This document shows positions 23,441 to 35,523 of a DNA stretch of 64,000 nucleotides, piece after piece (position 1 is the stretch's first letter; every line of letters begins with the position of its first letter). The stretch is from Dioscorea cayenensis subsp. rotundata (lineage: Eukaryota > Streptophyta > Magnoliopsida > Dioscoreales > Dioscoreaceae), in the NCBI RefSeq assembly GCF_009730915.1, contig NC_052475.1:31371016-31435015 (forward strand), written 5' to 3'. The position numbers were made by a program, and so were the translations under genes. The notes beneath the pieces are model-generated. The model was not told where the DNA came from, searched no databases, and saw only the letters and a list, made by a program, of their open reading frames with translations.

Positions 23441-24526
23441 GTTAGAACTTTTCATAAGTAGTGAGAGTTCTAATCAAAGGTAAAGGCATATTTCTAGGAG
23501 TGTGTATAGTAGTTGTTTGTGGATTGGTGGTCTCAGCATTCATGCATGCGTAGGTCTTGTCTCCACTTGTTTCGCCAAGGTTTATGCAAGTTCTTATCTT
23601 TTTTAGCAGTCTTGTCGTCTTGGGAAAGTAATGAAGTCTAAATATCAACTTCCAAGGTACTTCTTGTTTTCATTGTAGTTATAATAAGTCTTTTGAAGGA
23701 TTTTGAAAGATTAGAGGGGTTTGGAGGATTTTGGAGGTAAGGGTTCTTTCAACCTTTACTTGGGGAGGAGGGTTAGGGGAGGGGGTAAGAGTTTAGGAGG
23801 AAATGGAGGGTTGAAAACAATTTATTTCTCAACCCTCCAAATTGGATGGTTGAAATTCTTGAAAAATGTTGATAATTTTATCAACAAAAAATACCTTTAC
23901 AATAACTTTGTAATAACTAATAATATTCTTATATTTTAAAAATGAATAAAAAAAACAAAAAACCCTAGCATTGACTTTTCTCTCCTCCTCTCATTACCGA
24001 AGATCCACCGTAATCTCTTGTTATAATTTTATTGGACAAAAATATCATTTTCTATATATTTACTAATACATATAGGGTTGCATAAAAGATTTAAAAATAT
24101 TTATATAAATTTTTTTTTATTTCACTAAAAATTTATTTATTAATCCATTATTCACCATAATATAATATTTGAAACTCAAATGGTATTTTGGTAATGAGTG
24201 TATAAATTTTTTTTCTATTATCTTCAAAATCTTCTTTTATTTTATTTTGTCCCAAATAAAGTATGGGTTGATCCCATCCTTTTCCTATCCCATCCCTCTC
24301 CTTACTTTACTTTTATGTGTCTTTCCTGAGCTTCATCCAAGCAAGGCCAGGCTCGAAGCTTGTTGGCTCTCACATCCTAATTTCAAGTTTGTTGATGAGA
24401 CTTGGGTGGATGGAGGGTATTTTAATGTTGTTTCCAAGGAGCTCATGCTTAAGGTTTGATAATATGAGTGGATTGTTTTTAGTAATATTTTTTAATATTT
24501 TCCTTAAAAAGGCTATATTCTTCACT
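23441..24526. other. Intergenic DNA with a possible LINE scrap
   Basis: 23700-23850 is G-rich on + ('ggaggattttggaggtaag') with complementary CCCTCC-type words at 23840 and 24290, so a degraded MITE is possible. A frame at 24331-24459 ('ARLEACWLSHPNF') resembles the linker between endonuclease and reverse transcriptase of plant LINEs, but the match is weak. Confidence 0.35.
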
Positions 24527-24643
24527 AGTGGTTCTCTCTTTTATTAATTTTTCTATCCAATCTATCTATTTATTTTTATTAATTAATATATTCTAATTGG
24601 TAAAAATATTATGTCATATTTGCATCTCTAATGCAATAACTTG

Positions 24644-27063
24644 ATCTATCCCAACTTGATTCACCTTTCACTCTCGAGGAAATTAATCGGGCGGTCTTTA
24701 ATCTTAACCCTGATAAAGCTCCTGGCCCAGATGGCTTCCCTATATTCTTCTTCCAAAAACACTGGGACCTTCTCCAAGACACAATTTTTAAGCTTTGTAA
24801 TGACTTTTACGAGGGCACAATCAACCTTGAGCGTATCAATTGGATTAATATTGCTCTAATTGCAAAAACAAATACACACGGTGAGGTTGCGGACTTTTAG
24901 ACCCATTAGCCTCATCAACTCCACCGTAAAAATCATCTCCAAGATTCTTGCCAATAGACTTAGTGAGATTATTAATTTCTTGGTGGGACGACTCTCAAAC
25001 CTGGTTTTATCAAGGCGAGATGCATTGCGGATAATATTGTTGGAGCTCAGAAGTCATTTTCAATTTGCAAAAAGCGGAAATGTCTCGGTTACATCTTTAA
25101 AGTGGACTTTGCAAAAAGCTTTCGATACTCTTGATTGGAACTTTCTCCTTGATGTCCTTCTTTGCCGGAGGATTTGGACCTAAATGGCTTTCTTGGGTTT
25201 TATTCCATCCTTAGCACTTTGCCAAGACCCAATTCATCGTTAGCTGGCACTTCTCAAGGTTATATCCGTTGTAAAAGAGGTTTGAGGCAAGGTGATCCAC
25301 TCTCTCCCTTACTTTTTGCCCTTGCCTCTGATGTCCTTAGTGCTATGTTTTATCACGCACTAAATTCCAAAGTCCTTATAGGCGTCCCCTTAAATCAAAC
25401 CGATAACATTTGTCATCTCCAATACGCAGACGATCTCCTTATCTTTTCTGCTGGTGGACAAGAAGACCTTCAAATAATCAAACTAATTCTTTATCTTTAT
25501 GAGGGTTCTTCTGGCTTAGCAATCAACTTCTCTAAAAGCTGTTTGTTCTCCTCTAATTATGGCTTTCAACCTCATCTTTCTTCTGCTAGAATTCTTAGTT
25601 GTTCCAGGAACTGCCTCCCGATCACCTACCTTGGGGTCCCTCTCTGCAGTCGAAGACCCGGGACGTATGGATTGGGCAAAAGCTCATTGGCATGGTTCGC
25701 ACTCGTCTCTTTTCTTGGAAAGCAAATTATTTATCCTTGGGTGGACGCCTAACTCTTATCAACTCTGTCCTTTCTACCGTCCCAGTTTATTGGATGTCGG
25801 TTTTCAAACTCCCTATCTGGGTGATCCTAGAAATTGATAAAATTTCGCGCGATTTTCTTTGGAAAGGGCCCGAATTGAGCTCTAAAGGCGTTAGGCTCAT
25901 CGCCTGGAACAGAATCACTAGACCTCGCAACATGGGAGGCTGGGGAATCCTCAATCTCCAACATTTTAACAATGCTCTCCTTGGAAAATGGTGGTGGAAA
26001 CTTTCCCATAATCCAAATTGTGGTTGGGCTAAAATCATCCAAGCTAACTACTCTGTTAGAGACCCATCTGGAGCTTTGTTTCATTCCCCTCCTAAAAAAA
26101 TAAATCCTTCTTTTTGGGCGGGGAGTGAGCGCCATTCCGCCATCGTTTAGATTTTTGTATCACGAAAGCCATAAATAGCAGGGCTAACACTTTTTCTCTG
26201 GTTTGATCGATGGCACAATGGGATTTTTACTTAAAGACCTCGGCCTACTCTTTTTCATCGATTGTCTTGATCCTTGGATTACCATCGGACATTTCCATCA
26301 ACGCCTTCTTAATCCGGAATCTTTATTTCCCTCGCCCCCTCATCGAATCCCTTTTACGCTCTCCTTGATATTATTCCCGAGTGCTCCCATAATCAAGGCG
26401 ACACCCTCATTTGGGCACTTGAAAAAAGTGGCAATTTCTCAGTCAAATCGTTTTATAGATTTCTCATTGATGGTGGGCTCCGCTGCCCACTTTATTCAAA
26501 TTTCTGGAAAATTCGTTGCCCCAGTAAAGTCACTCTGTCTGCTGGCTAGCTGGAGAGGACAAAATTCTCACTCTCACTAACCTTTTCAAGAAAGGTTTCA
26601 ACTTTCAAAACTCCACTGATACTTGTGTCCTCTGCCATAACGCCTCTGAAAACATTCAAAGCATCTTTTTCTTGACTGTGATTTTACTAAACAAATTTGG
26701 ACTTTCTTTCTTCATGCCTTAAATTCAAATTCCCTCCCATTTTCAATACAGTTGTTGTGGTCCAAATGGCTACCCTCTATTGGCTCTCAGTACCGAACTC
26801 TCTGGGACCTTGTCTCCCATGCTGTCCTTTGGAATATTTGGATTGAAAGAAACACTCGTATCTTCCAATTAAATGCTTTGCCACACATTAATATTATCTT
26901 TAAAACTGCTAATATGCTTCTTTCCTGGTTTTCAACAGCTGATGATAGTCACCAACAATCACTCAATGAAGCTTCTCAGAAAATTAAGCGCTCCCTCAGC
27001 TTCCTTAGCGCTAGAGACTCCGACCCTGCTGGCGATCCTGCTCATGACATAGCTCAGGAGTAG
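24644..27063 (+). pseudogene. LINE ORF2 remnant: reverse transcriptase and zf-RVT
   Basis: Order of parts: N-terminal RT ('LNPDKAPGPDGFP', ~24705-24745), the 'FRPISLIN' box (~24895), palm 'GLRQGDPLSPLLFALA' (~25281-25330), the catalytic 'YADD' (~25423-25434) and thumb ('INFSKS', 'ITYLGVPL'). A zf-RVT-type C-terminus with 'DTCVLCHNASEN' (~26620) and 'LWNIWIERNTRIF' (~26826) follows. The stop is at 27061-27063. Frame changes at about 24860, 25010, 25170, 25640, 26150 and 26550 make it non-functional. The endonuclease is absent because of 5' truncation. Confidence 0.85.
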
Positions 27064-27269
27064 TTGCTCCTACTTCTGTCTAGACAGGCCTGAGTTGCCC
27101 GATGGTGCCTTCCGCCTCTCTAGACTACCCTCTTGTTTTTCTGTTTTTTTGTATTTTCTGTTGTGTGTGTTGTACCCCCTCACTTCTGGTGAGAGGCTTG
27201 ATTTTGTACTGTTTCTTTCCTTCTCAATAACTATGTGGTTTATCCACATTTATTTCAAAAAAAAAAAAA
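24644..27269 (+). mobile_element. 5'-truncated L1-type LINE with poly(A) tail
   Basis: The insertion begins abruptly just upstream of the reverse transcriptase and ends in A13 (27257-27269). Comparison with copy A fixes both borders. Instead of a target duplication, 17 bp of target are missing. The poly(A) joins the target where copy A reads CGAAAAGTGTT, so the A-run overlaps target AAAA, as expected for target-primed reverse transcription. The 3' UTR is about 190 bp. Confidence 0.9.
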
Positions 27270-27830
27270 GTGTTATGCCACTCTATTTAAAAAGTAAGAA
27301 TTCAGAAGGTGTTGTTAAGAAGGGGATCTCTACACTACTAATCATTGATCAAAACATAGTGGTCTAATCGCAATGGAGCATGAGTTAGAACTTAAGGTGG
27401 GTCTTGACTCTTGGCCATCATCACATCCTTAATTAATCCTTAATGAACAAGCTTGCCTAATCAAGAGAATGATGCACCTATTTGAAATGAAACAAAGTGG
27501 AGAATTTTATTATGCAAAAACATCTGTCAATCACACTATGATTATTCATCAGTTATATTCGATGTGATTTTCTTAAGAATGACCGGTCCTATGCATGTAT
27601 TTAAAAAATGTTTTTTATATATAAAATAGATAAATCTTAATTTTATTATGAAATTAAAAAAAAAACCTCTAAAAGAACAAAAGATATATCAAATATAAAG
27701 ACACACTCCATAAAATGTGAGCATGAAAAAAAAAACATAAATATATGGATAGACGTGACTCCTATGAAATAATATCTTCCCATGAAACAATATCGGGGAG
27801 TGGCCGGAGTGAATCATCCATCCTGGGCAA

Positions 27831-28080
27831 CAATAAAAAAGTAACAAGGTGCATTAGTTGATTAGCCGACAATGTTATTTTTTATTTTAATATATTTTTT
27901 TACTCATTTATTTTTTTTATCTTTATTTTATATTTATGAGATATTAATCCTAATTACGGTAAGCACATAACAAGACAAATATGCATAATTTCACAAGGTC
28001 ATTGAAACTCAAATGAGATCCAATAGTGTTAAGTAAGATCCTTTGAATCCAACCATTTATTTTCTGTAGCATTTGAGATT
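27831..28080. other. AT-rich spacer upstream of the U5 gene
   Basis: Nothing recognisable before the snRNA promoter. Confidence 0.5.
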
Positions 28081-28081
28081 T

Positions 28082-28133
28082 AGTCCCACATCGGCAGTAG
28101 AGAAGAGTGTTCATGATAGAGTAGTTTATAAAA
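28082..28133 (+). promoter_or_regulatory. Plant U-snRNA promoter: USE and TATA box
   Basis: GTCCCACATCG at 28083-28093 matches the plant upstream sequence element RTCCCACATCG exactly. A TATA box (TATAAAA, 28127-28133) follows after 33 bp. This spacing of about four helical turns is the one known for RNA polymerase II-type plant snRNA genes. Polymerase III types, such as U6, are one turn closer. Confidence 0.9.
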
Positions 28134-28150
28134 CCGTTGTGGGCGTGGAG

Positions 28151-28290
28151 AGTTAAGCATCAGCAGCTGCGTGGCGTGCACAAAGCGAACTATTCTTTCG
28201 CCTTTTACTAAAGAATACCGTGTGCCCACCACTCCGAGCAGCATACGCTTATTTTTATAAAGGGTATTCCTGTCTTTGGTGATACCCTAC
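28151..28290 (+). ncRNA. U5: U5 spliceosomal snRNA gene
   Basis: The invariant U5 loop I is present: CTTTCGCCTTTTACTAAAG lies at ~28195-28213 inside a stem TTCTTT/AAAGAA. An outer stem GCACA/TGTGC (~28178-28224) and GTGG/CCAC follow. Downstream comes an Sm-like site, 'TTATTTTTAT' (~28249-28258), and a 3' hairpin AGGGTAT...ATACCCT (28261-28288). U5 RNA contacts exon ends at the spliceosome through loop I. The start is estimated 24-28 nt after the TATA box. The promoter elements are intact, so the gene may be active. A clear plant 3' box was not found after the hairpin, and whether it is a variant copy cannot be told here. Confidence 0.9.
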
Positions 28291-28724
28291 AAATCATAAT
28301 TTATAATCTTTTGTTACTGCAACAAATATGAACAACTCAATTGGATTTGTTAATAAAGTGTTACTGGTTGGCCTTCAATGGGGGACTTGGGACTTGTTTG
28401 TCATGAAATGCCTCTAACAAGAGATATATATTGGTTACAACTTACTAGTGGTAGTTACTAGTTACACACAAAGATAAATATAGAGTTTCTGATAACAGCA
28501 GTCCAATTAAATATAGAGTTTCTATCAAGTTTCTAAGTGAGCCACTGTTTTTTTTTTTTTAAGCACAACAAGAGGTATACTTGATTTGATAACAGCCACT
28601 ATTTTTTTTAAGCACAACAAGAGGTACACTTGAAATCAAGATTGGGATTAATAGTGGATATCACTCTCTCAGTCTTAATCCTCTTTGATTTATGGGCTTA
28701 ATTGAGATTCTCTACTGTTCTCTT
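28291..28724. other. Intergenic DNA
   Basis: No gene. It contains a short direct repeat, 'aagcacaacaagaggta', at ~28561 and ~28609. Confidence 0.5.
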
Positions 28725-28737
28725 CTGAATGTATGAA

Positions 28738-28977
28738 TTTTTTTTTTACAAGAGAAACAGACAGTCCGAAGGCTTTGTTAAACTGTCAAAGGTGTGCATA
28801 AGCCTCGGAAGAGCAAGTAGGGGCGGGGCCCGCGCACACATAAGCACTGGGATCACTCGCACACAACCACCTCTCACATTTTCTAGAAATGTGCCCTCAG
28901 CTGAAAATCAAACTCTCACCCTTTGGTGAAGAGCTCTATCAGCGACCCGTATACCAATAGACCATTTGGTCATTGGT
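28738..28977 (-). mobile_element. tRNA-derived SINE with target duplication
   Basis: Read on the minus strand, it begins near 28977 with an A-box-like 'TATTGGTATACGGG' and a B-box-like 'GAGTTTGATTTTC' about 40 nt later. It ends in an A-rich tail (T10 on + at 28738-28747). The flanks are CTGAATGTATGAA (28725-28737) and CTGAATGCATAAA (28978-28990), a 13-bp target duplication with two mismatches. Length is ~240 bp. Confidence 0.75.
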
Positions 28978-29173
28978 CTGAATGCATAAATTATGGTAGG
29001 CGGGTAAGGAAGCCAGCTTCTTCATGCATTTGTAATATATATATATATATATATATATTAATGTATGTATATATGACGCATTATTACTACTATTGATCCC
29101 TTTCCTTTGCTGGATCCAAAACCAATCAATGAACTTGCACAGCTTCCAAATATAATATATATATAAAAGAACC

Positions 29174-29415
29174 CATCATCTAGGGGCGTCCCTAGATTTC
29201 AAATCTAGGGATGTCCATAGTAGCCATCGGATGAAAATCTGACAGCTCTTATCATTATGAACAGTAGAAACCGCGTTCTACAGTGTTGTACAGTGATCAT
29301 GAACAGTAAAAAGATGTACATTGTTTATATAATCAATCAACCATCGGATGATGATCCAACGGCTTAGATTTAAAACGTCCATAGATTTCAAATTTAGGGA
29401 CTTACTTAGATGATG
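29174..29415. mobile_element. MITE with imperfect ~25-bp terminal inverted repeats
   Basis: The left end CATCATCTAGGGGCGTCCCT and the reverse complement of the right end, CATCATCTAAGTAAGTCCCT, agree at 16 of 20 positions. 'agatttcaaatctaggga' and 'agatttcaaatttaggga' sit just inside. 'atcggatga' phrases occur twice internally. A target duplication is not clear, so the family is not assigned. Confidence 0.6.
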
Positions 29416-29659
29416 TTTATATATATTTTGTACAATATAAATTTTCAAAGTAGATGCGCAAGAAGTTAAAACAATTTATCCACTTTATTGGAAAAAAAAT
29501 TCAAAACAATTCTTTGAGTCATTCCACAAAATGGAACATTAATCACATGACTCTAAACTACTTAAAATTAAAATTAAAAAAAAAAAAAATCAAATGAATC
29601 TCATCACAATCTGCTGCACAAATTGATACATTGATAGAACTCACACACAGTCCATTGTC

Positions 29660-31575
29660 TCAGTTATCACACTTGAGAGAAACAATAGACCCTTCCTCCT
29701 CATCTTCTCTTAATTCATCAATCATAGATGCCACTCCGGCCATGCTCGGTCCTGATGCATGGCCAGAGTTCATGCACAAAAGAGCAACCTTAAGCAGCCT
29801 CACCATCGTCTCCTCATTCGCTGTATCGCCGACGATAAACTTATCAAAGACCTCTACAGTCCATTCTTCTTTAACAACAGATTGCACCCACTGAGCCAAT
29901 TCAGTGCCATTGTTCTGCACTACTTTTCCAGTTAACAACTCAAGAAGAATGACACCAAAGTTGAAAACATCATCCATGAAGTCATTCTTCTTTGTTCCAC
30001 TTTGAACTGTGAGACCATACTCACTTATAACAGGATTAATGTCAATGCCCATGAGAATGTTGGTGGACTTGAGATTGCCATGACTGAGATTTATATCTTC
30101 TAGTTCTTTGTGCATGAATGCCAGGCCATTGGCAACTCTTGAAGCTATATCAAGCCTTTTGTACCAGTCTAGAGGTTGGTGATTAGCATTGAAATTGCCT
30201 GTATTTAATTACTATATATGTTAAAGCAGTACTGAACTGATTAATTTTGCATAAAAACAACAAAAGAAATGAAAAACATACCATGAAGAAGGTTGAAGAT
30301 GCTTCCATTCTGCTGATAATCATAGAGCACTAGTTTCTCATTCTTAGAGCAATAAAATGCAACAGCAGACAAAACACTCTCATGCCTTGTTCTATCAATC
30401 CTTAGCATCCTCTTACTAAACTCATCCTCTGACATCTTCAATTCCTTCACTCTCTTCACAACAAATGTACTCCCCACTTCTTCAAGCACAACTTTATATG
30501 TACTCCCATTCTTATTCTTCCCTAACAACTCCGCTGGAGCTTTCAACAAATTCTCAAAGCTCAGTTCAGGGATACTCATATTTGGTTTCAGCACAACCAA
30601 TGCAGATGCGATCAATGGGCTGTCCATGTTCAATAAACCATCGATGGAATACGGCGATCTTTCCGTGATAGACTCTGATGCATTGATTGGATTCACACTA
30701 GTGTTTGTCCTCTCCTTCTTCTTGTTATCTATCTTCTTGTATATCATGAATGCAAGAAAAAGAATCACAACAAAGCCTAAAAAAGCATAGCCTATGATCA
30801 TAGCAAGCTTTTCTCCCGGTATCGCTTTGGACTCGTCGCTTGCAGTTGTTTCATCTTGACATACTCTTGCCAATGGTTCTCCGCATAAACCTGGGTTACC
30901 GGAGAAGCTTTCAGCTCCAAACTTTGCGGCATCTTTAGGTATTTTACCGGTGAATAGGTTGCCGGAGATGTTAAAGTCATCAAGGAATTCAAAATCAAGC
31001 TGAGGTATTGATCCACTTAGCTGATTATCTTGAGCCAAAAATGACTTAAGCCCGGAGATCAACGACAAGTTTGGCAACTCACCGGAGAAGTTATTGCCGG
31101 ATATATCAACCCTTTTCAAGTTATCAAGGTTGGATATAGAAGATGGTAAGCTACCTGAGAGCTTGTTTCCATTGATGAGCAAGTGGGTTAACTGCTTACA
31201 GTCTGAAATCTCCGGCAAGAGAGGACCTTGAAGTTCATTGTGATGAAGACTAACAACTGTAAGCCTTGGAGCTCTGCATAGTGAGCTTGCATCAATGGAA
31301 CCATTGAATCCTTTGTTTTCTAAGATTATTTTTTTAAGTGTGCCTGTTTCATTGTTGCATGAGACACCATTCCATTGATGTGTGCAGGGATCGGTTGATA
31401 TCGTCCAGCCGAAGGTTTTAGCGATGTCGTCAGAGTTGTCGCCTGAGAGTTTTTGGATGAAATCAATGAGAGAACGCTTGATATGAACTTCTACACAAAA
31501 AGAAGGTATAGGGAAGTTGAACAAGATAAGAATGGATAATATCTTGAAGGTAGTGAAGAATAAGAAGGTGGGCAT
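29660..31575 (-). CDS. LRR receptor-like pseudokinase (610 aa, two exons)
   Basis: Exons are 31575-30282 and 30198-29660, joined by a GT/AG intron of 83 bp inside a Gly codon. Layout: signal peptide (1-28), LRR N-cap with 'CTHQWNGVSC' (64-73), about five LRRs (78-225), a juxtamembrane Cys pair (231, 239), a membrane helix (257-279), then a kinase fold (~340-600). This is the LRR-III layout ('inactive receptor kinase' type). The glycine loop is degenerate (GKNKNGS, 352-358). Lys374 is kept. The catalytic HRD is HGN (471-473) and DFG is EYG (491-493). So it probably acts as a plasma-membrane scaffold or co-receptor rather than an active kinase. The reading frame is clean, and a TTAAATA box lies ~70 bp upstream (31644-31650). 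The ligand is not known. Confidence 0.9.
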
Positions 31576-31643
31576 TGTGTAGAAGAGAAGATGAAGTGAA
31601 GAAGAAGGAGGAGGTGAATAGAAATGGAGAAGATAAGATGGAG

Positions 31644-31650
31644 TATTTAA
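31644..31650 (-). promoter_or_regulatory. TATA-like element of the pseudokinase gene
   Basis: TTAAATA on the minus strand, about 70 bp before the ATG, followed by a CT-rich leader. It is the only TATA-like word at suitable distance. Confidence 0.45.
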
Positions 31651-32020
31651 TTTGTTGTTGTTTCATTGTTGATTGGAAGTGAGGGAGGAGAACAAAGTGC
31701 AATATTGATGAGCTAAGAGAAATTAATATGAAGCCAGATGGAGCCTTGGCTGAAGATTTAAGGATTGAAAAAAAAGATGGAAAATTAATTAAGATTTGAT
31801 TGCCGGCTAAATTTAGATGAGATAGATTTTAATTTGGGTTTGGACTTGATCTTGGAGGGATGTGGTTTGGGGCCATTTGTTTGGTGATTGGATTCATATT
31901 TCATAGTCAATTAAGACTAGCGAAATTAACTGTGTTTATTGGCAAAATTTTGAAGGAGATCGAAATTACTATTTGTTTGTTTGTTTTTTAAAATTTTACA
32001 TGATTTTATTCCTATTTAAA

Positions 32021-32022
<2 letters not shown>

Positions 32023-32088
<66 letters not shown>
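32023..32088. repeat. (AT)33 microsatellite
   Basis: Uninterrupted AT run of ~66 bp. Confidence 0.98.
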
Positions 32089-32091
<3 letters not shown>

Positions 32092-32346
32092 TTTTAGTTG
32101 CATGGTTGTATACAATTTTTTTTTTTTATGTTTGTAAATAACTATAAAAGAGTTTGGAAAGAAGCGCGGCAATCAGAGATCATAAAAATGGTAATAATGC
32201 AATTTGTCAAATTTTGTTATTATCATTTATACAAAATAAATTTAATAAATAATAATTTTTTTTCTTTTAAATTATTTACATCTCTTAATTGTGAAAGAAG
32301 AAGAGCTAAAAGAAGCAACAGTGGACAAGAATTTCTAACTGGTAAC

Positions 32347-32348
<2 letters not shown>

Positions 32349-32406
<58 letters not shown>
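32349..32406. repeat. Compound (TA)n(GA)n microsatellite
   Basis: About 37 bp of TA followed directly by about 20 bp of GA. Confidence 0.97.
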
Positions 32407-33293
32407 CTTCAATCAACTACCAACGTTCGTTGAATTAAAACCTACGAATGTTGCTATCAACTGTTGAATTGTGATCTAACGATTCATCACTATTAAATAA
32501 ATAGTATCATTGTGTTTATAAATAGTAATACAGTGAGAAGTGAGATGTATAGTAATTTGAACCGATCAACCCAACTAATCCCTCATTATGTCTCACTGTA
32601 GTCCTTTAATTAATATTGTGCTTACCTATACCAACGTTCACAAATGATTTATTTCTATATATATGTATATATATGAAGAGGTTAAAATAAGATTTAATCA
32701 ATGGATTGCTACAAGTAATAAACATTTGGGTGACTTAAGCAAGTAATTTTGATTTAAAATTCTTATGTATATAAAAAATACTATTATCATGTTCAAAATT
32801 TTGTGAATACAAAATATATATATATAATTTATCTTTTATCAGGCTCTCATTACCGTACTTCGGATTGGTTTAAAGTCTCTGATTCATAGAAAACTATGTA
32901 ATGGATAACTATCCAGTGTTGTAAACAACATCCATAATGGGCCACTAACACAACAGCCCAAGGACTAAGAATGGGCCAATAAGTTGAACTTATCTTCAAG
33001 GATGTAATTGGGCAAGTGATTAAGCAAGGTGCTCCCAAAATCAAATACCACATTATAAAATATTTTATTTATATTTTTATTAATAATTTTGATGCAATAA
33101 TAAATAATTCAGAAATATTTCTAATGCCAATATTTGGGTTCAAGTAGAGAAATCTTGCAAGTTAGGCTAGCTCAAAGAAGAGATTCTTGTGTTCCTTTAC
33201 ATAAGCAATACACATGAGATGGCATGCAACAAAATCATGCCCATGCTTTCCTTCCCACTTCTCTCTTCCTTTCCTTTTCCTTTTCCTTTTCCA

Positions 33294-33294
<1 letters not shown>

Positions 33295-33345
<51 letters not shown>
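33295..33345. repeat. (ATT)17 microsatellite
   Basis: Uninterrupted ATT/TTA run of 51 bp, preceded by a CT-rich tract. Confidence 0.98.
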
Positions 33346-34619
33346 GTCATATATCTTACTTGTAAACTTACTTTATAGGTCCCCCATCTATTTATCTATA
33401 TATATATATATATAAATTGATCATGTGCGTGCATGTGAGGTGGCACCAAACGCAATGAAGAGTGAAGAGAGTAAAGCGTCGTTGGCATGCAATATTTGTG
33501 CATGCTCTAAGACAACCAACCAACCAAAATGCATCAAATTACTTCTCTTTTGCTTTTGCATATGCTAACCCACTGCTTCCCTAATGGCTTATTAATTTTT
33601 CTTTATGTTTTTTTCTATCATTTTCTTTTAATATATGGCATTTTATATTTTTATGAAATTAAAAATTATTTTTTAAAAAAATAGTGAGTTTATACACAAG
33701 GTGTTAAATAAATAAAAAAACTTATAAATAATATTTAGAGTAGTTGATAAATATACTTGTAAAGAACAATTAATATACGGGAGAGGTCCACATAAAAATG
33801 GTGTGATTACATTTAATGAAATGGTTGTGTATGAACAGTGTTATGATAATAGACAAAATATTATAGAAGACCGACATACAATAATCATATTGGCGTGAGT
33901 TAATTTATTAAATTTAATTTGATATAATATAAAATAGATACATCATTATATTTAGACTAATCAAGCCTAGAATTTGTCCAAGAAGTTTCATGTAATAATG
34001 ACAAATAACTTGAATGAATGAATGAATTGAAAATCAAGATTCATACCTTTTAGCTACCTACTAAATAGACAATACTTTTTTGTTCATTATTTCCAAAAGA
34101 TGATCAAAGCATTAACTTAGCATTACTTGAACTAATTAAGTTCTTGATTTAATCCAAAGATTATTAAATAATTATATATGGTAATAACTAAACACTAAAA
34201 TTAATAATTTACCCCGTCAAATGCACCTACTCGTATCATGTGGCCAAGAAGAAAAATAGATTATCATTTTTCCATTTATACTTTTTTTTGGTGGTTTTTT
34301 AAAATATTAGAAAAAAAATTAGAATAAGATTCAACTTATTACAAAAATCATTAAAAACATAATACAAGATTTATATAGATCATTTCAATTATCATTTTTC
34401 AATGAAAATAATAAAAGAATTCTTCTTTAATAATCATCGTATATTAAAAAGAAATTTTCCTTTATCCCATAACTGTATATTTAAATAATTGAAAATTTTG
34501 AGTATATGTATACGCATACAAAAGAATTTTAATAAAAATTTTGCTTAGGCACATATATTATAAATATAAAGCAATAATTATTTTTTCTTAATATGAAATA
34601 TTTCCATTCAATTAAAAAA

Positions 34620-34621
<2 letters not shown>

Positions 34622-34677
<56 letters not shown>
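34622..34677. repeat. (TA)28 microsatellite
   Basis: Uninterrupted TA run of ~56 bp. Confidence 0.98.
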
Positions 34678-34682
<5 letters not shown>

Positions 34683-35473
34683 GTAAAATCTACATTGTGA
34701 TATGCATTGGTAGGGTTTGTGTGGGACAGAGATTTAAGACAAAAACAAGATTTTTGGAATCATATCATCTCTCAATCAAATTTTTATCAAATTTTAACAT
34801 CTTGGAAATAGAGTGTGCACCAATTCTTTGATTTGATTTGACCACAATCACAAGTCAAGAAGTGGTTCTCATTAATTTATATTAATCTTGGACATGAATT
34901 AGTAACCAATTCATTCTATATTTACTCTTAACTATTGAGAGGCTTTAAATATCTCCTAAACATCAATTTTTTTCATTGATGACCAAATTTTTCTTAAAAA
35001 AAAATCTTAATTTAAATAATTATCTAAATTTTATTAGATTTAAAAAAATATATATTGTACACTAAGCAAAAAAAATAATAATGAAAAATTAATAGTATTT
35101 TTAATAAAAGTTGATTTCGAATTTGATTGTAAATGAAGAAGTGAGGAACCCTTTAACTTAATTTCATAAAATTTGTCTAAATAAAATTAAGATGGTATTA
35201 AAAAATATATATTTTATGCTAAAGATATATATTAGATTTTAACAAGGTTGTTTTAAACTTGAAATTTCTTTAACTAAATAATCTAATTCAAAGTGAAATA
35301 AGAGCTCAATGGCCTAATTATAAATGACAAAGTTAGAACAAGTCTAATGATAAATGGGACCAAGTGATACATGACAAACATAGAATACAACCTATGAGAC
35401 ACATGGGTCCTATTGAACTCAAGCTTAGTGCCTCCATTGTCTCTTTGGTACACGATAGATGTTTCTTTTATTC

Positions 35474-35476
<3 letters not shown>

Positions 35477-35519
<43 letters not shown>
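35477..35519. repeat. (TA)n microsatellite
   Basis: Uninterrupted TA run of ~43 bp. Confidence 0.97.

Positions 35520-35523
<4 letters not shown>

Larger units (their letters stand above)
24527..27830 (+). repeat. Direct repeat copy B, split by a LINE
   Basis: 24527-24643 and 27270-27830 together match copy A at 14455-15082. The interruption is the LINE at 24644-27269. The two copies flank ~9.4 kb holding the MAPKKK pseudogene and the older LINE. Confidence 0.9.

Noticed and set aside
25787..26135. Minus-strand ORFs within the LINE
   Set aside because: Shadows of the reverse transcriptase and its C-terminal region on +.
24644..27269. Treating the LINE fragments at 21.9-23.4 kb and 24.6-27.3 kb as one element
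   Set aside because: About 1.2 kb of unrelated DNA lies between them, and the younger element's 5' border is fixed by the empty site in copy A.
28880..28977. Functional tRNA gene on the minus strand
   Set aside because: A- and B-box-like motifs are present but no cloverleaf forms. The A-tail and target duplication show a SINE.
32850..33053. Possible short gene on minus
   Set aside because: No motif, no splice or promoter context, and the frame is easily open by chance.
33162..33415. Poly-Ile or poly-Leu ORFs
   Set aside because: Translation of the (ATT)n array.
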